NCBI RefSeq assembly: GCF_900091445.1
Contig: NZ_LT607733.1
Location: forward strand, 5,731,001 to 5,795,000
Reading direction: 5' to 3'
DNA: 64,000 nucleotides
From: Micromonospora echinofusca
Lineage (GTDB): Bacteria; Actinomycetota; Actinomycetes; Mycobacteriales; Micromonosporaceae
Numbering within the stretch: the stretch's first letter is position 1; each line of letters begins with the position of its first letter. Made by a program: the position numbers and the translations under genes. Below the pieces are notes generated by a model. It had not been told where the DNA came from. It did not search any database and saw only the letters and a program-made list of their open reading frames with translations. Of this stretch, positions 24,701 to 34,535 are shown piece by piece.

Positions 24701-25708
24701 ATGCGGAGTCAGGCGCTGGTGTCGACCCGGACGGCCATCGCCGGGGCGACGGGCAACGCCGTCGTGATGGGCGTCGCCGGGGTGAGTACGCCGCTGGGCT
24801 GGGTGCTCCTCCCCGGGCTGCTCGGCGTCTCCGCCCGTCCCCGGGTGGCCGCGCTGGTCTCCGCCTGGGCAGCCGTCCTGCTGGCGGCGTCCGTGGTGGT
24901 GCCCGTCGTACCCGGGCACCGCGCCGACCCGTGGGCGCTCGGCGCCTCGGCGGCGAGCCTGGCCGCCGTACCTTTGCTGGCCTGGGCCAGGCGACGCCGC
25001 ACGGAGCGCGCGATCGCCCGCGTGCCCGCGCCGCGCGACGTCGCCGTGTTCGCCCTGCCCGCCGGTACGGGACGCGCCGCGCTGGCCGTCTGCCGCTCGC
25101 CCGGGGAGGTCGCCGCGGCGGTGCCGCTGCGCCGGGGCGGCCTGCGCGTCCTCGTCGGCGTGGCGCACGGCGCCACCCTGGCCCGCCCCGAGCGCACGCG
25201 GGCGCTGGAGTCGGCCTTCCGCCGCGAGGCCCTGCGGCGCGGCCGGTCGCTGCCGGCGATCGCCGGGACCCTCGGCCACCTCGTGCGGGACCTCGCCCCG
25301 GGCGGCTACCTCGCCGCCACCCTGGTGGAGGTCTCCCCCGACGGGCGCGTCACCCTGCTGCGCCACGGCGGCCCGGACGTCGCCGTGCGGGCCGGGGAGG
25401 CGACCCGCCCCGGGGAACTGCCCGACGCCGGCCCGCTCGGCCTGGTCGAGCCGGGGGCGAGCGCGGCGGGCGCGACCGGTGTGGAGGCGAGCGCGGCGCG
25501 GACGAGCGTCGCGGGGCCGCCCGCGGGCGCCCGCCGGTTGGCGGTCGCCCCGGCCGCCGAGGGCGCGGCGTGGCACCGGCTGACCGCCGAGGCGCTGCGG
25601 TCACCGCGTGCCGTCGACGCCGTGGTCGCGCTGACCGGCCGCCCCGGCGGCGGTCGCCGCACCGGCCCGGCGCTGGTGCTCGACCTGCCGCCCGAGCGGT
25701 CCGCCTGA
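24701..25708 (+). CDS. Membrane protein with degenerate PP2C/SpoIIE-like domain
   Basis: Two to four membrane segments lie in the first 100 residues (GVAGVSTPLGWVLLPGLLGV; AAVLLAASVVVPVVPG). The cytosolic part resembles a SpoIIE-type phosphatase in layout: a strand LRVLVGVAHGATLA, helices, then GGYLAATLVEVSPDGRVTLLRHGGP. The metal-binding Asp expected in the D-x-x-G-H-G position is replaced by Ala-His-Gly, so it is probably catalytically dead. ATG 24701 is chosen for TGGGGCG upstream; ATG 24680 is possible. Confidence 0.6.
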   Translation: MRSQALVSTRTAIAGATGNAVVMGVAGVSTPLGWVLLPGLLGVSARPRVAALVSAWAAVLLAASVVVPVVPGHRADPWALGASAASLAAVPLLAWARRRRTERAIARVPAPRDVAVFALPAGTGRAALAVCRSPGEVAAAVPLRRGGLRVLVGVAHGATLARPERTRALESAFRREALRRGRSLPAIAGTLGHLVRDLAPGGYLAATLVEVSPDGRVTLLRHGGPDVAVRAGEATRPGELPDAGPLGLVEPGASAAGATGVEASAARTSVAGPPAGARRLAVAPAAEGAAWHRLTAEALRSPRAVDAVVALTGRPGGGRRTGPALVLDLPPERSA

Positions 25709-25740
25709 CCGCCGAGCAGGCCCCCGACCGTGCCCGCCGG

Positions 25741-27348
25741 TCAGCGCTGCCAGCGCACCACGCCGCCGACCACGGTGAGCGCCACCGTCAGGTCCCGTAG
25801 CTGCGCCGGCTCGACCTGGTACGGGTCGGTGGGCAGCGCGATGAAGTCCGCGAGCATCCCCGGGGTGAGCCGCCCCTTCAGGTGCTCCTCGTAGGAGGCG
25901 TACGCGCCCGCCTCGGTGAAGCAGCGCAGCGCCGTGTCGAGATCCACCCGCTCGTGCGGGTCCACGCCGCCGGGCGGGGTGCCGTCGGGCTGCTGCCGGG
26001 TCACCGCGGCGTGGATGCCGAAGAACGGATCCGGGTCCTCCACCGGGGCGTCCGAGCCGAACGCCACCGTCGCGCCGGCGTCCAGCAGGCTCCGCCAGGC
26101 GTACGAGGCGAGGTCCCGGCCGGCGAGCATCCGGGTGGTCAGGGGGATGTCGCTGGTGCAGTGGGTGGGCTGCATCGAGGCGATCACGCCCAGCCGGGCG
26201 AGCAGCGGCACGTCCGCCGGGCGCAGGTGCTGGGTGTGCTCGATCCGGTGCCGCAGCCGCCGTACCGCCCCGGCGACGGTCGGGTTGGCGCCCGCCGACT
26301 CCTGCCAGCGGGCGTACGCGCGCAGCACCATCTCGTTCGCCGCGTCGCCGATGGCGTGCGCCGCGACCGCGATTCCGGCGCCGGCCGCCTTCGCCACCAG
26401 CCGCTCGAACTCCTCGGCCGGGGTGACCGCGATGCCGTGGTTGTGCGGCTCACCGTCGTACGGCTCGGTCATCATGCAGGTGTGCGAGCCGAGCGCCCCG
26501 TCCGTGAAGATCTTGACCGGGCCGGTGCTCAGCCAGCGGTCCCCGTCGCCGGTCGCCCAGCCCCGGTCGATGACCTCGTCCAACGCGGTCGACGGGATCG
26601 ACTTGTGCACCCGCAGCGGCAGCTCGCCCCGGGCGTACAGGGTCTCGTAGGCGGCCCGGCAGTCCTGCCCGTCGAGGTCGTGGATGCTGGTGAGGCCGGC
26701 GGCGAGCAGCCGGGGCAGGTGGGTACGCAGCTGCGCCACCAGGTCGCCGGCGAGCGAGGAGCGCATGACGTCGTACGCCGCGTCCCCGGCCGCCTCCCGC
26801 AGGATGCCGGTCGGCTCGCCACGGTCGTCGCGGACGATCTGCCCGCCGATGGGATCGGGGGTGTCGGCGTCGATGCCGAGCCGCCGGAGGGTGGCGGTGT
26901 TGACCCAGGTGGTGTGCCCGTCGATGCTGGGCAGCACGGCGGGCCGGTCCGGGCAGACGCGGTCGAGGTCGGCCCGGGTCGGCTGCACCGGCCGGTCCCA
27001 CTTGTGGCTGTCCCAGCGCCCGCCGAGCAGCCAGGCGTCGGGCGACAGGGTGGCGGCGTGCCGGGCGATCCGCGTGAGCGCCTCGTCGAGGCTGGTCGTG
27101 CCGCGCAGGTCGACCTGCTCCAGGCCGCGCACGTAGAGCGCCGAGTGCAGGTGGCTGTCGATCAGCCCGGGCAGCACGGTCATGCCGGCGAGGTCGACCC
27201 GGCGTGCGCCGGCGCCGGCGCGGTCGCGGCACTCGTCGAGGTCCCCGACGGCGACGATGCGCTCACCGCGTACCAGCATCGCCTCGGCGTGCGGACGGGC
27301 GGGGTCGAGCGTGTGGATCCGGGCGTTCTCGAAAACCGTACCGGTCAT
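25741..27348 (-). CDS. YtcJ-like metal-dependent amidohydrolase
   Basis: The 535-residue cytosolic hydrolase has the amidohydrolase-3 layout: N-terminal beta-sandwich, metal ligands in GLIDSHLHSALY (about 62-73), DLDGQDC, KIFTDGALGSHTCMM, AAHAIGDAANEMVLRAY, HRIEHTQHLRPADV and FGSDAPVEDPDPF, and TPGMLADFIAL near the end. Family members hydrolyse N-acyl or aryl amides; the substrate here is unknown. ATG 27348 fits the family start; the very long open frame upstream is not coding. Confidence 0.88.
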   Translation of the reverse strand: MTGTVFENARIHTLDPARPHAEAMLVRGERIVAVGDLDECRDRAGAGARRVDLAGMTVLPGLIDSHLHSALYVRGLEQVDLRGTTSLDEALTRIARHAATLSPDAWLLGGRWDSHKWDRPVQPTRADLDRVCPDRPAVLPSIDGHTTWVNTATLRRLGIDADTPDPIGGQIVRDDRGEPTGILREAAGDAAYDVMRSSLAGDLVAQLRTHLPRLLAAGLTSIHDLDGQDCRAAYETLYARGELPLRVHKSIPSTALDEVIDRGWATGDGDRWLSTGPVKIFTDGALGSHTCMMTEPYDGEPHNHGIAVTPAEEFERLVAKAAGAGIAVAAHAIGDAANEMVLRAYARWQESAGANPTVAGAVRRLRHRIEHTQHLRPADVPLLARLGVIASMQPTHCTSDIPLTTRMLAGRDLASYAWRSLLDAGATVAFGSDAPVEDPDPFFGIHAAVTRQQPDGTPPGGVDPHERVDLDTALRCFTEAGAYASYEEHLKGRLTPGMLADFIALPTDPYQVEPAQLRDLTVALTVVGGVVRWQR

Positions 27349-27548
27349 GGGCTGCCTGCTTCGACGGTCGGGCGGGGCCGTCCATGCTAGACAGCTCGCG
27401 GCCCCGGGCCCAGGGGCACCCGGGACGCGCGGTGGCCGGAACGGGCCCGCCCGGAACCGCTTGCGGTACGCTACCGGACAGTCACTACTACGACCTGTCG
27501 TGGTTGTCGTCGGGCATCCCCTCCGGCGGCCCGACACGGAGGTGCCGG

Positions 27549-28115
27549 ATGGCTGACGACGCGGAGCTGACCGCGTGGGCGCTGGCCGCCGGCCGGGGTG
27601 ACCGCAGCGCCGCCACCTGCCTCGTCCGGGCGACGCAGCAGCAGGTCCGGCGCTTCCTCGCCGCGCTGGTCTCGCCCCGCGAGGCCGACGACCTGACCCA
27701 GGAGACCTTCCTGCGGGCGGTGCGGTCGTTGCCGTCGTTCGCCGGACGCTCCTCGACGCGGACGTGGCTGCTCGCCATCGCCCGCCGGGTCGCGGCGGAC
27801 CACGTCCGCACCCTGACCTCCCGGCCGCGCACGGTGCCGATGCCGGACGGCTACGACGCCCCCGATCCGGCGCACAGCGGCTTCGACCGGCAGGTCGTGC
27901 TCGAACGCCTCGTCGCGGCGCTGCCCAGGGACCGGCGGGAGGCGTTCGTCGCGACCCAGGTGCTCGGCCTGTCGTACGCCGAGGCGGCGCAGGTGTGCGG
28001 CTGCCCGGTGGGCACCATCCGCTCCCGGGTGGCCCGGGCCCGCGAGGATCTGGTCGCCGCCGTGCGCAGCTGGTCCGAGTCGGACGCGCGCCGTGGCGGC
28101 GACGCCACCGGCTGA
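27549..28115 (+). CDS. ECF-family RNA polymerase sigma factor (SigC-like)
   Basis: The 188-residue protein has region 2 at 20-85 (ADDLTQETFLRAVRSLPSF; STRTWLLAIARRVAADHVRTL) and region 4 at 115-165 (LPRDRREAFVATQVLGLSYAEAAQVCGCPVGTIRSRVARA). The binding site CGGAGG lies six bases before ATG 27549. It heads a copper-handling cluster followed by its likely anti-sigma factor, PCuAC, DyP-type peroxidase, CopC and CopD-CtaG. Mycobacterial SigC-type factors control copper and respiratory genes, which fits, but the link is inferred. Confidence 0.9.
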   Translation: MADDAELTAWALAAGRGDRSAATCLVRATQQQVRRFLAALVSPREADDLTQETFLRAVRSLPSFAGRSSTRTWLLAIARRVAADHVRTLTSRPRTVPMPDGYDAPDPAHSGFDRQVVLERLVAALPRDRREAFVATQVLGLSYAEAAQVCGCPVGTIRSRVARAREDLVAAVRSWSESDARRGGDATG

Positions 28116-28203
28116 GCCGCGTTCCCCGCGCTGACCTGCGGGAAGAGCATGGTCCGCAAAACTGCGCGGGAACCAACCGCGCCCGCGGGCCGACTACCGG
28201 TAC

Positions 28204-28959
28204 ATGGGGTGTGAGCAGTGGCGTGAGGTGCTGTCGGCGCAGTTGGACGGGGAGGAGACCGCCGCCGAGCGGACGGCGGTGGCGGACCACCTGGCCGGCT
28301 GCGACGGTTGCCGGCGCTGGTACGACCAGGCCACGGCGGTGAGCCGCCGGGCGCGGCTCTCGATCGCCGTCGCCGGTGACGACCTCACCGACGCCATCCT
28401 CGCCGCGCTGCCCACGCCGCCCCCGCGCCGGCTGCGGGTGCGGTTCGTGTTCACCCTGCGGGCGGTCCTGGGTCTGGTCGGGGCGCTGCAACTCGTGCTG
28501 GGCCTGGCGCAGATCGGGCGCGGCACGGCGGGCGCGCACGCGCACGCGACGGCCGGCGGGTTGATGTCGGGGCACCTGTGGCACGAGTCGGCGGCGTGGA
28601 ACGTCGCCGTGGGCGCCGGCTTCCTGTTCGTCGCGGCCCGGCGCACCCCGCCGACGGGGCTGGTGCCGATGCTGAGCGCCTTCGTCGGCGTACTGGCGTT
28701 GCTGTCGGTCAACGACCTGCTGGCCGGGTGGGTGGACACCACCCGGCTGGTCAGCCACGGCTTCCTGCTCGCGGGCTACCTCATCGTCGTGGCCCTGTCC
28801 CGCCCGGGGCTGCGCCCCGACGGCCCGGTCCGGCGCGGCCGTCCGGACGAACCCCGCTGGAGCCTGCCCGCCGACGAGCTCACGGAGTCGCCGGGGCTGC
28901 GGCTGCTCCCGTCGCCGCATCCCGGCTCCGCGCGGATCTCCGACCGCCGCGCCGCCTGA
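28204..28959 (+). CDS. Zinc-finger anti-sigma factor, membrane-anchored
   Basis: The 251-residue protein begins with a zf-HC2 domain: C3 in GCEQWREVLSAQLDGEE, then H28 and C32/C35 in VADHLAGCDGCRRW (HxxxCxxC). About four membrane segments follow (VFTLRAVLGLVGALQLVLGL onward) and a Pro-rich tail. Anti-sigma factors of this class hold the adjacent ECF factor inactive at the membrane until a signal displaces zinc or the fold. An 88-base gap separates it from the sigma gene. Confidence 0.86.
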   Translation: MGCEQWREVLSAQLDGEETAAERTAVADHLAGCDGCRRWYDQATAVSRRARLSIAVAGDDLTDAILAALPTPPPRRLRVRFVFTLRAVLGLVGALQLVLGLAQIGRGTAGAHAHATAGGLMSGHLWHESAAWNVAVGAGFLFVAARRTPPTGLVPMLSAFVGVLALLSVNDLLAGWVDTTRLVSHGFLLAGYLIVVALSRPGLRPDGPVRRGRPDEPRWSLPADELTESPGLRLLPSPHPGSARISDRRAA

Positions 28960-29058
28960 ACCGGTCCGCGGAACGGAAGCACCCGTCCGGGTCGGAACTT
29001 CCCCGCCCCGCCGGCCGACCAACCGGACGTCGTACGACCAACCGAAGGGACCTGTCCG

Positions 29059-29652
29059 ATGCGCCCGACCCTGTCCACCGGTCCGCGCCGCCGCGCGACC
29101 GCGCTCCTCGCCACCGCCGCCCTGCTCGCCGGCGGGGCGGCCGGCTGCGGGTCGTGGGACGGCTCCCCGTCCGCCGCACCGAGCCCGTCGGTGACGCTCG
29201 ACGCCGGGGCGTCGGCGAGCGCCCCGGCGGGAGTGCTCGGCGTCCGGGACCCGTGGGTCAAGGCCGCCGACGCGGGGATGACCGCCGCGTTCGGCACGCT
29301 GGTCAACGACGGCGACACCGACGTGACCGTCACGGGCGCCACCACCGACGTGTCGCCGGTGGAGGTGCACGAGATGGCCATGCGGGACGGGCGGATGGTG
29401 ATGCGGGCCAAGCAGGGCGGCATCGTGGTCAGGGCGGAGAGCTCGCACGCGCTGGAGCCGGGCGGCGACCACCTGATGCTGATGGACCTGCGGAAGCCGG
29501 TGCGCGCCGGCGACCAGGTGAGCTTCACGCTGACGTTCGCCGGCGGCCGCACCCAGACGTTCACGGCGGTGGCCAAGCCGTTCACCGGCGCGCAGGAGAG
29601 CTACGCCCCCGGTCACGGCGCCCCGGGGGCGAGTGCGGGCCCGGCGTCGTGA
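29059..29652 (+). CDS. PCu(A)C copper chaperone lipoprotein
   Basis: The 197-residue exported protein has a lipobox-like LLAGGAAGC at about 24-32, so it is probably lipid-anchored. The PCuAC core shows the copper ligands in spacing typical of the family: VHEMAMRDGRMVM, then ALEPGGDHLMLMDL (H-x-M). It delivers copper to cytochrome oxidase or captures excess copper outside the membrane. Its stop overlaps the DyP start (GTGA). Confidence 0.9.
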   Translation: MRPTLSTGPRRRATALLATAALLAGGAAGCGSWDGSPSAAPSPSVTLDAGASASAPAGVLGVRDPWVKAADAGMTAAFGTLVNDGDTDVTVTGATTDVSPVEVHEMAMRDGRMVMRAKQGGIVVRAESSHALEPGGDHLMLMDLRKPVRAGDQVSFTLTFAGGRTQTFTAVAKPFTGAQESYAPGHGAPGASAGPAS

Positions 29653-30881
29653 CGGGTCCGTCGACCGCGCGGCCGGTGAGCAGACGCGGCCTGCTCACCG
29701 GCGGGGCCCTGGCGGCCGGCGGGTCCCTCGCCGTCGCCGCCGTGCTCGCCGCCGCCCGTTCCGGCGAGCCGGGGGTACGAACCGGGGAGCCGGTCGCGGC
29801 GGCCCGGATCGGCGAGGCGATCGAGCCGTTCCACGGTCCCCGGCAGGCCGGCGTCGCCACCGAACCGCAGGCGTACGCGGCGTTCGTCGCGCTCACCCTG
29901 CGGCCGGGCACCGACCGGGCGGCGCTGGGGCGGATGCTGCGCCTGCTCACCGACGACGCCGCCCGCCTCACCCGGGGCCGCCCCGCCCTCGCCGACACCG
30001 AGCCCGAACTCGGGTTGCTGCCCGCCCGGCTGACCGTCACCTTCGGCTTCGGTCCCGGCCTGTACGCCGCCGCCGGGCTCGACGAGCGTCGGCCGGCGTC
30101 CGTGGCCGCCCTGCCGTCGTTCCGCGTCGACCGGCTCCAGCCCCGCTGGTCCGGCGGCGACCTGCTGCTCCAGATCTGCGCCGACGACCCGCTCACCGTC
30201 GCCCACGCCCAGCGGGTCCTGGTCAAGGACAGTCGGCCCTTCGCGACCGTGCGGTGGGTGCAGCAGGGCTTCCGGCGCGGCGCCGGTGTCGAACCGGGCG
30301 GGCGTACCCAGCGCAACCTGTTCGGTCAGCTCGACGGCACCGCCAACCCGAGGCCGGGCGGCCCGCTGGAGACCGCCGTGTGGGTGCCCGACGGGCCGGC
30401 GTGGCTACGCGAGAGCACCACCCTGGTCGTCCGCCGGATCAGCATGAACCTGGAGACCTGGGACCTGCTCGGCCGCACCGACCGGGAACTGGCCGTCGGC
30501 CGCCGCCTCGACACCGGCGCCCCACTCACCGGCGCCGCCGAGCACGACGTGCCCGACTTCGCCGCCACCGGCCCCGACGGGCTGACCGTCATCCCCGACT
30601 TCTCCCACCTCACCCGCGCCCACGTCGGCGACGACCGGCTGAAGATCCTGCGCCGCCCCTACAACTACGACGGGGTACCCACCGCCGAGGGGCACGCCGA
30701 CAGCGGCCTGATCTTCGCCTCGTACCAGGCCGACGTCGCCCGCCAGTTCCTTCCCATCCAGCGGCGCCTCGCCGAGCGGGACCTGCTCAACGAGTGGACC
30801 ACCCCGATCGGCTCCGCCGTCTTCGCCGTACCGCCCGGCTGCCCCGAGGGCGGCTGGATCGGCCAACAACTGCTCGGCTGA
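29649..30881 (+). CDS. Tat-exported Dyp-type haem peroxidase (EfeB-like)
   Basis: The 410-residue protein opens with a twin-arginine signal (SRRGLLTGGALAAGG). The DyP hallmark G-x-x-D-G is in LFGQLDGTANPRPGG, the proximal haem His lies in SHLTRAHVGDD, and the distal Arg in RRPYNYDG fits family spacing. It is deferrochelatase/peroxidase-like and acts outside the membrane on haem or dyes. In actinobacteria this gene type commonly accompanies PCuAC and CopC/CopD, as here. Confidence 0.9.
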   Translation: MTGPSTARPVSRRGLLTGGALAAGGSLAVAAVLAAARSGEPGVRTGEPVAAARIGEAIEPFHGPRQAGVATEPQAYAAFVALTLRPGTDRAALGRMLRLLTDDAARLTRGRPALADTEPELGLLPARLTVTFGFGPGLYAAAGLDERRPASVAALPSFRVDRLQPRWSGGDLLLQICADDPLTVAHAQRVLVKDSRPFATVRWVQQGFRRGAGVEPGGRTQRNLFGQLDGTANPRPGGPLETAVWVPDGPAWLRESTTLVVRRISMNLETWDLLGRTDRELAVGRRLDTGAPLTGAAEHDVPDFAATGPDGLTVIPDFSHLTRAHVGDDRLKILRRPYNYDGVPTAEGHADSGLIFASYQADVARQFLPIQRRLAERDLLNEWTTPIGSAVFAVPPGCPEGGWIGQQLLG

Positions 30882-30909
30882 CCACCACCCACGAGGAGAA
30901 GCACCAGAC

Positions 30910-31491
30910 ATGCACACCCGGCCCCGCCGCCCGACCCTCGTCGCCGCCGCGCTGGTCGCAGCCGCGCTGCTGCTCGTACCGGCCGCCCCGGCCGCCGCGC
31001 ACAACACGCTGCGGGCAGCCAGCCCCGCCGACGGCGACCGCCTGGCGACGCCGCCGACGCGGGTCACGCTGGAGTTCACACAGCGGCTCGACCCCACCTT
31101 CACCACCATCGCGCTGTCCGACGCCGCCCGGCGGAAGATCCCCACCGGGGCGCCGGCCGTCGACGGCACGAAGGGCACGGTGACGGTCGACGAGACGCTG
31201 GGCGAGGGCACCTACACCGTCGCCTACCGGATCGTCTCCGCCGACGGGCATCCCGTGCAGGGGTCGTACACCTTCACCGTCGCCGCTGGCGGCGACACCG
31301 CCGGCGGCCCGACCGCCGCACCGGCCGCCGCGCCACCTGCCGCCGGATCCGCCGCCGCCGCGACCGGCCCCGCCGCCGCGACCGGCTCCGACGGTTCCGG
31401 TACGGGCGTCGTCGCGCTGGTGGCCGCCGGGGGCCTGGTCGCCGTCCTCGGCGGGGTCGCGCTGCTGCTGCGGCGCCGCCGGACCCGCTGA
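30910..31491 (+). CDS. copC: CopC-domain copper resistance protein
   Basis: The 193-residue protein has a Sec signal ending AAPAAAH; the mature N-terminal His is the first copper ligand (HNTLRAASPADG). The second His lies in SADGHPVQGSYTF. An Ala-rich linker and a C-terminal membrane helix (VVALVAAGGLVAVLGGVALLL) with an RRRRTR stop-transfer anchor it. It binds Cu(II) outside the membrane and probably passes it to the CopD domain encoded next. Confidence 0.92.
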   Translation: MHTRPRRPTLVAAALVAAALLLVPAAPAAAHNTLRAASPADGDRLATPPTRVTLEFTQRLDPTFTTIALSDAARRKIPTGAPAVDGTKGTVTVDETLGEGTYTVAYRIVSADGHPVQGSYTFTVAAGGDTAGGPTAAPAAAPPAAGSAAAATGPAAATGSDGSGTGVVALVAAGGLVAVLGGVALLLRRRRTR

Positions 31492-31579
31492 CCGGCGGCA
31501 CTCCCCGACCCTGACACTCCGGGGCAGCGCCGCGTGACGCCGGGCGCCGCCTCCTTCCGCACACCATAGGGACACCGAC

Positions 31580-33745
31580 GTGCCAGACACCACCTTCCGC
31601 CCCGCCCAGCCCGCCCGGGTCCGGGGCACCGACCGCGTAGCGGGCGACGCCGGGGCGGTCGCCCGCCCGCCTGGCACCCGCGGCCGAGGCCGTGGCGGGT
31701 GGCTCGTGCCCGTCGCGGCCGTGGCGTCGGCGGTGGCCGTGCTCCTGCTCGGGCTGCGGGCCGGCGACGCGCTCGCGGTCGCGATCCCCGGGCTGCCGGA
31801 TCCGGGGCCCGTCACGGCGTGGGCGCTGCCCGTGGTCCGGCTGCTCGCCGACACCCTCGCCACCCTGACGGTCGGGATGCTGGTGACGGCGGCCTTCCTG
31901 CTGCCGGGCGACGGGCGCAGCGTCTCGGCGTACGGCTGGCTGCTGCTGCGTCGCGCGGGCGCGGCGGCTGCGGGCTGGGCGGTGGCCTCGGTGGCGCTGA
32001 TCGTGCTGACGGTCTCGGACCTGCTCGGCGTCCCCGTGGACCGCCTCGGCGTCGCCACCGTGGTCAGCTTCGCCACCTCGATCTCGCAGGGGCAGGCGCT
32101 GCTGCTCCAGGCGGGGCTGGCGCTGGCGGTGGCGGTGCTGGCCCGGGCGGGCCTCTCGCGCGGGCTCGCCGCCGCGACGGCGTTGATCGCGCTGGTCGGG
32201 GTGCTGCCGCCCGCGTTCACCGGGCACGCCGCCGGGGCCGGCAACCACCAGATCGCGGTCTCCAGCCTCGCCCTGCACGTGCTGGCCGCCGCCCTCTGGG
32301 TCGGTGGGCTGGTGGCGCTGCTGATGGTGCGGCGCAGCCGGCAGCTCGCCGACGCCGCCGACCGGTACGGCCGCCTCGCCCTGGGCTGCTTCGTGGCCGT
32401 CGCGGTGAGCGGGTCGGCCAACGCCGCCGTACGCCTCGGCGACGTGGACCAGCTCTGGCAGTCCCGGTACGGCTGGCTGGTCCTCGGCAAGCTCGCCGCC
32501 CTGGCGGTCCTGGGCACCCTCGGCGCGTGGCACCGGTCGCGGACCCTGCCGGCCCTGCGCGCGGGTCGGCGGGGCGCGTTCGCCCGGCTGGCCGCCGGTG
32601 AGGTGGTCGTGTTCGCCGCCACCGTCGGGCTGGCCGTGGCGCTGTCACGCAGTCCCACCCCGGTGACGCAGGACCCCCTCGACGCCGACCCGATCACCGA
32701 GCTGCTGGGCTTCCCGATGCCCGCCGCGCCGACCCCGGAGCGCCTGCTGGGTCAGCCGCTGCCGGACATGTTCTTCCTGACCCTCACCGTGCTCGGCGTC
32801 GGCGGCTACCTGGCCGGGGTGTGGCGGCTGCACCGGGCCGGGCACCGCTGGCCGCCCGCCCGTACGGCGAGCTGGCTGGCGGGGGTGCTGCTGCTGGCCG
32901 CCGTCACCAACCTGGGCGTGGCCCGCTACGCGTACGTGCTGTTCAGCGCCCACATGGTGCAGCACATGGTGCTGTCGATGCTGGTGCCGATCCTGCTCGT
33001 CGGCGGCGCCCCGGTCACCCTCGCGCTGCGCGCCCTGCGTCGCCCCACCGACCCGCAGGTCCGCGGCGTCCGGGAGTGGCTGCTGCTGGCGCTGCACAGC
33101 CGGCCCGCGAAGCTGCTCACCCATCCCCTGGTCGCGTTGGGCATCTACGCGGGCAGCCTCTTCGGCCTCTACCTCAGCGACCTGCTCGGCACGCTGATGC
33201 GCTCCCACCTCGGGCACCTGGCCATGCTCACGCACTTCGTGCTCGCCGGGTACCTGCTGTTCTGGGTGCTCATCGGGGTCGATCCGGGCCGACCGAGGCT
33301 CGCCCACCCGCTCCTGGTGATCATCCACCTCGCGTCGATGATGGCGCACGGCTTCTTCGGCCTCGTACTGATGCAGACCACCACCCTCATCGCCCCGGAC
33401 TGGTACGTCGCCGTCCACCCCGACTGGGCGTCGTCGCTCATGGAGGACCAGCGGCTGGGCGCGGGCATCGCCTGGGCGTTCGGGGAGATCCCCGCCGCGG
33501 TCGTGCTGGTGGTGCTGGTCCGCCAGTGGGTCCGCGCCGACCGGCGGGAACAGGACCGCCTGGACCGGGCCGCCGCCCGGGCCGACGCCAGCGGCGAGCC
33601 GGACGACCTGGCCCGCTACAACGCCTTCCTCGCCGCCGCCGGCCGAGCCGGATCCGCCGGTCCTGATGGTTCCGCCGGTCCCGCCGCCCCTGGTGGTTCC
33701 GCCGGTCCCGGCGACGGTCGGGCCGGCGCGCGGGGGGCCGGCTGA
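31580..33745 (+). CDS. CopD-CtaG fusion membrane protein
   Basis: The 721-residue protein has about 14 membrane segments. Residues about 40-370 form a CopD-like domain (GHAAGAGNHQIAVSSLALHVLAAALWVGGLVALL). Residues 395-640 form a caa3_CtaG domain with membrane His/Met copper sites (LFSAHMVQHMVLSMLVPILL; AMLTHFVLAGYLLFWVLIGV; MMAHGFFGLVL; DQRLGAGIAWAFGEIP). It imports copper or loads it into cytochrome oxidase. The C-terminal 60 residues are a Gly/Pro-rich tail. Confidence 0.9.
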   Translation: MPDTTFRPAQPARVRGTDRVAGDAGAVARPPGTRGRGRGGWLVPVAAVASAVAVLLLGLRAGDALAVAIPGLPDPGPVTAWALPVVRLLADTLATLTVGMLVTAAFLLPGDGRSVSAYGWLLLRRAGAAAAGWAVASVALIVLTVSDLLGVPVDRLGVATVVSFATSISQGQALLLQAGLALAVAVLARAGLSRGLAAATALIALVGVLPPAFTGHAAGAGNHQIAVSSLALHVLAAALWVGGLVALLMVRRSRQLADAADRYGRLALGCFVAVAVSGSANAAVRLGDVDQLWQSRYGWLVLGKLAALAVLGTLGAWHRSRTLPALRAGRRGAFARLAAGEVVVFAATVGLAVALSRSPTPVTQDPLDADPITELLGFPMPAAPTPERLLGQPLPDMFFLTLTVLGVGGYLAGVWRLHRAGHRWPPARTASWLAGVLLLAAVTNLGVARYAYVLFSAHMVQHMVLSMLVPILLVGGAPVTLALRALRRPTDPQVRGVREWLLLALHSRPAKLLTHPLVALGIYAGSLFGLYLSDLLGTLMRSHLGHLAMLTHFVLAGYLLFWVLIGVDPGRPRLAHPLLVIIHLASMMAHGFFGLVLMQTTTLIAPDWYVAVHPDWASSLMEDQRLGAGIAWAFGEIPAAVVLVVLVRQWVRADRREQDRLDRAAARADASGEPDDLARYNAFLAAAGRAGSAGPDGSAGPAAPGGSAGPGDGRAGARGAG

Positions 33746-33767
33746 GGGCGCCTCAGCCGGACGCCGG

Positions 33768-34534
<767 letters not shown>

Positions 34535-34535
<1 letters not shown>

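Noticed and set aside
25741..29616. 1291-residue minus-strand frame
   Set aside because: Only the last 535 residues are the amidohydrolase; the rest is antisense to the sigma, anti-sigma and PCuAC genes.
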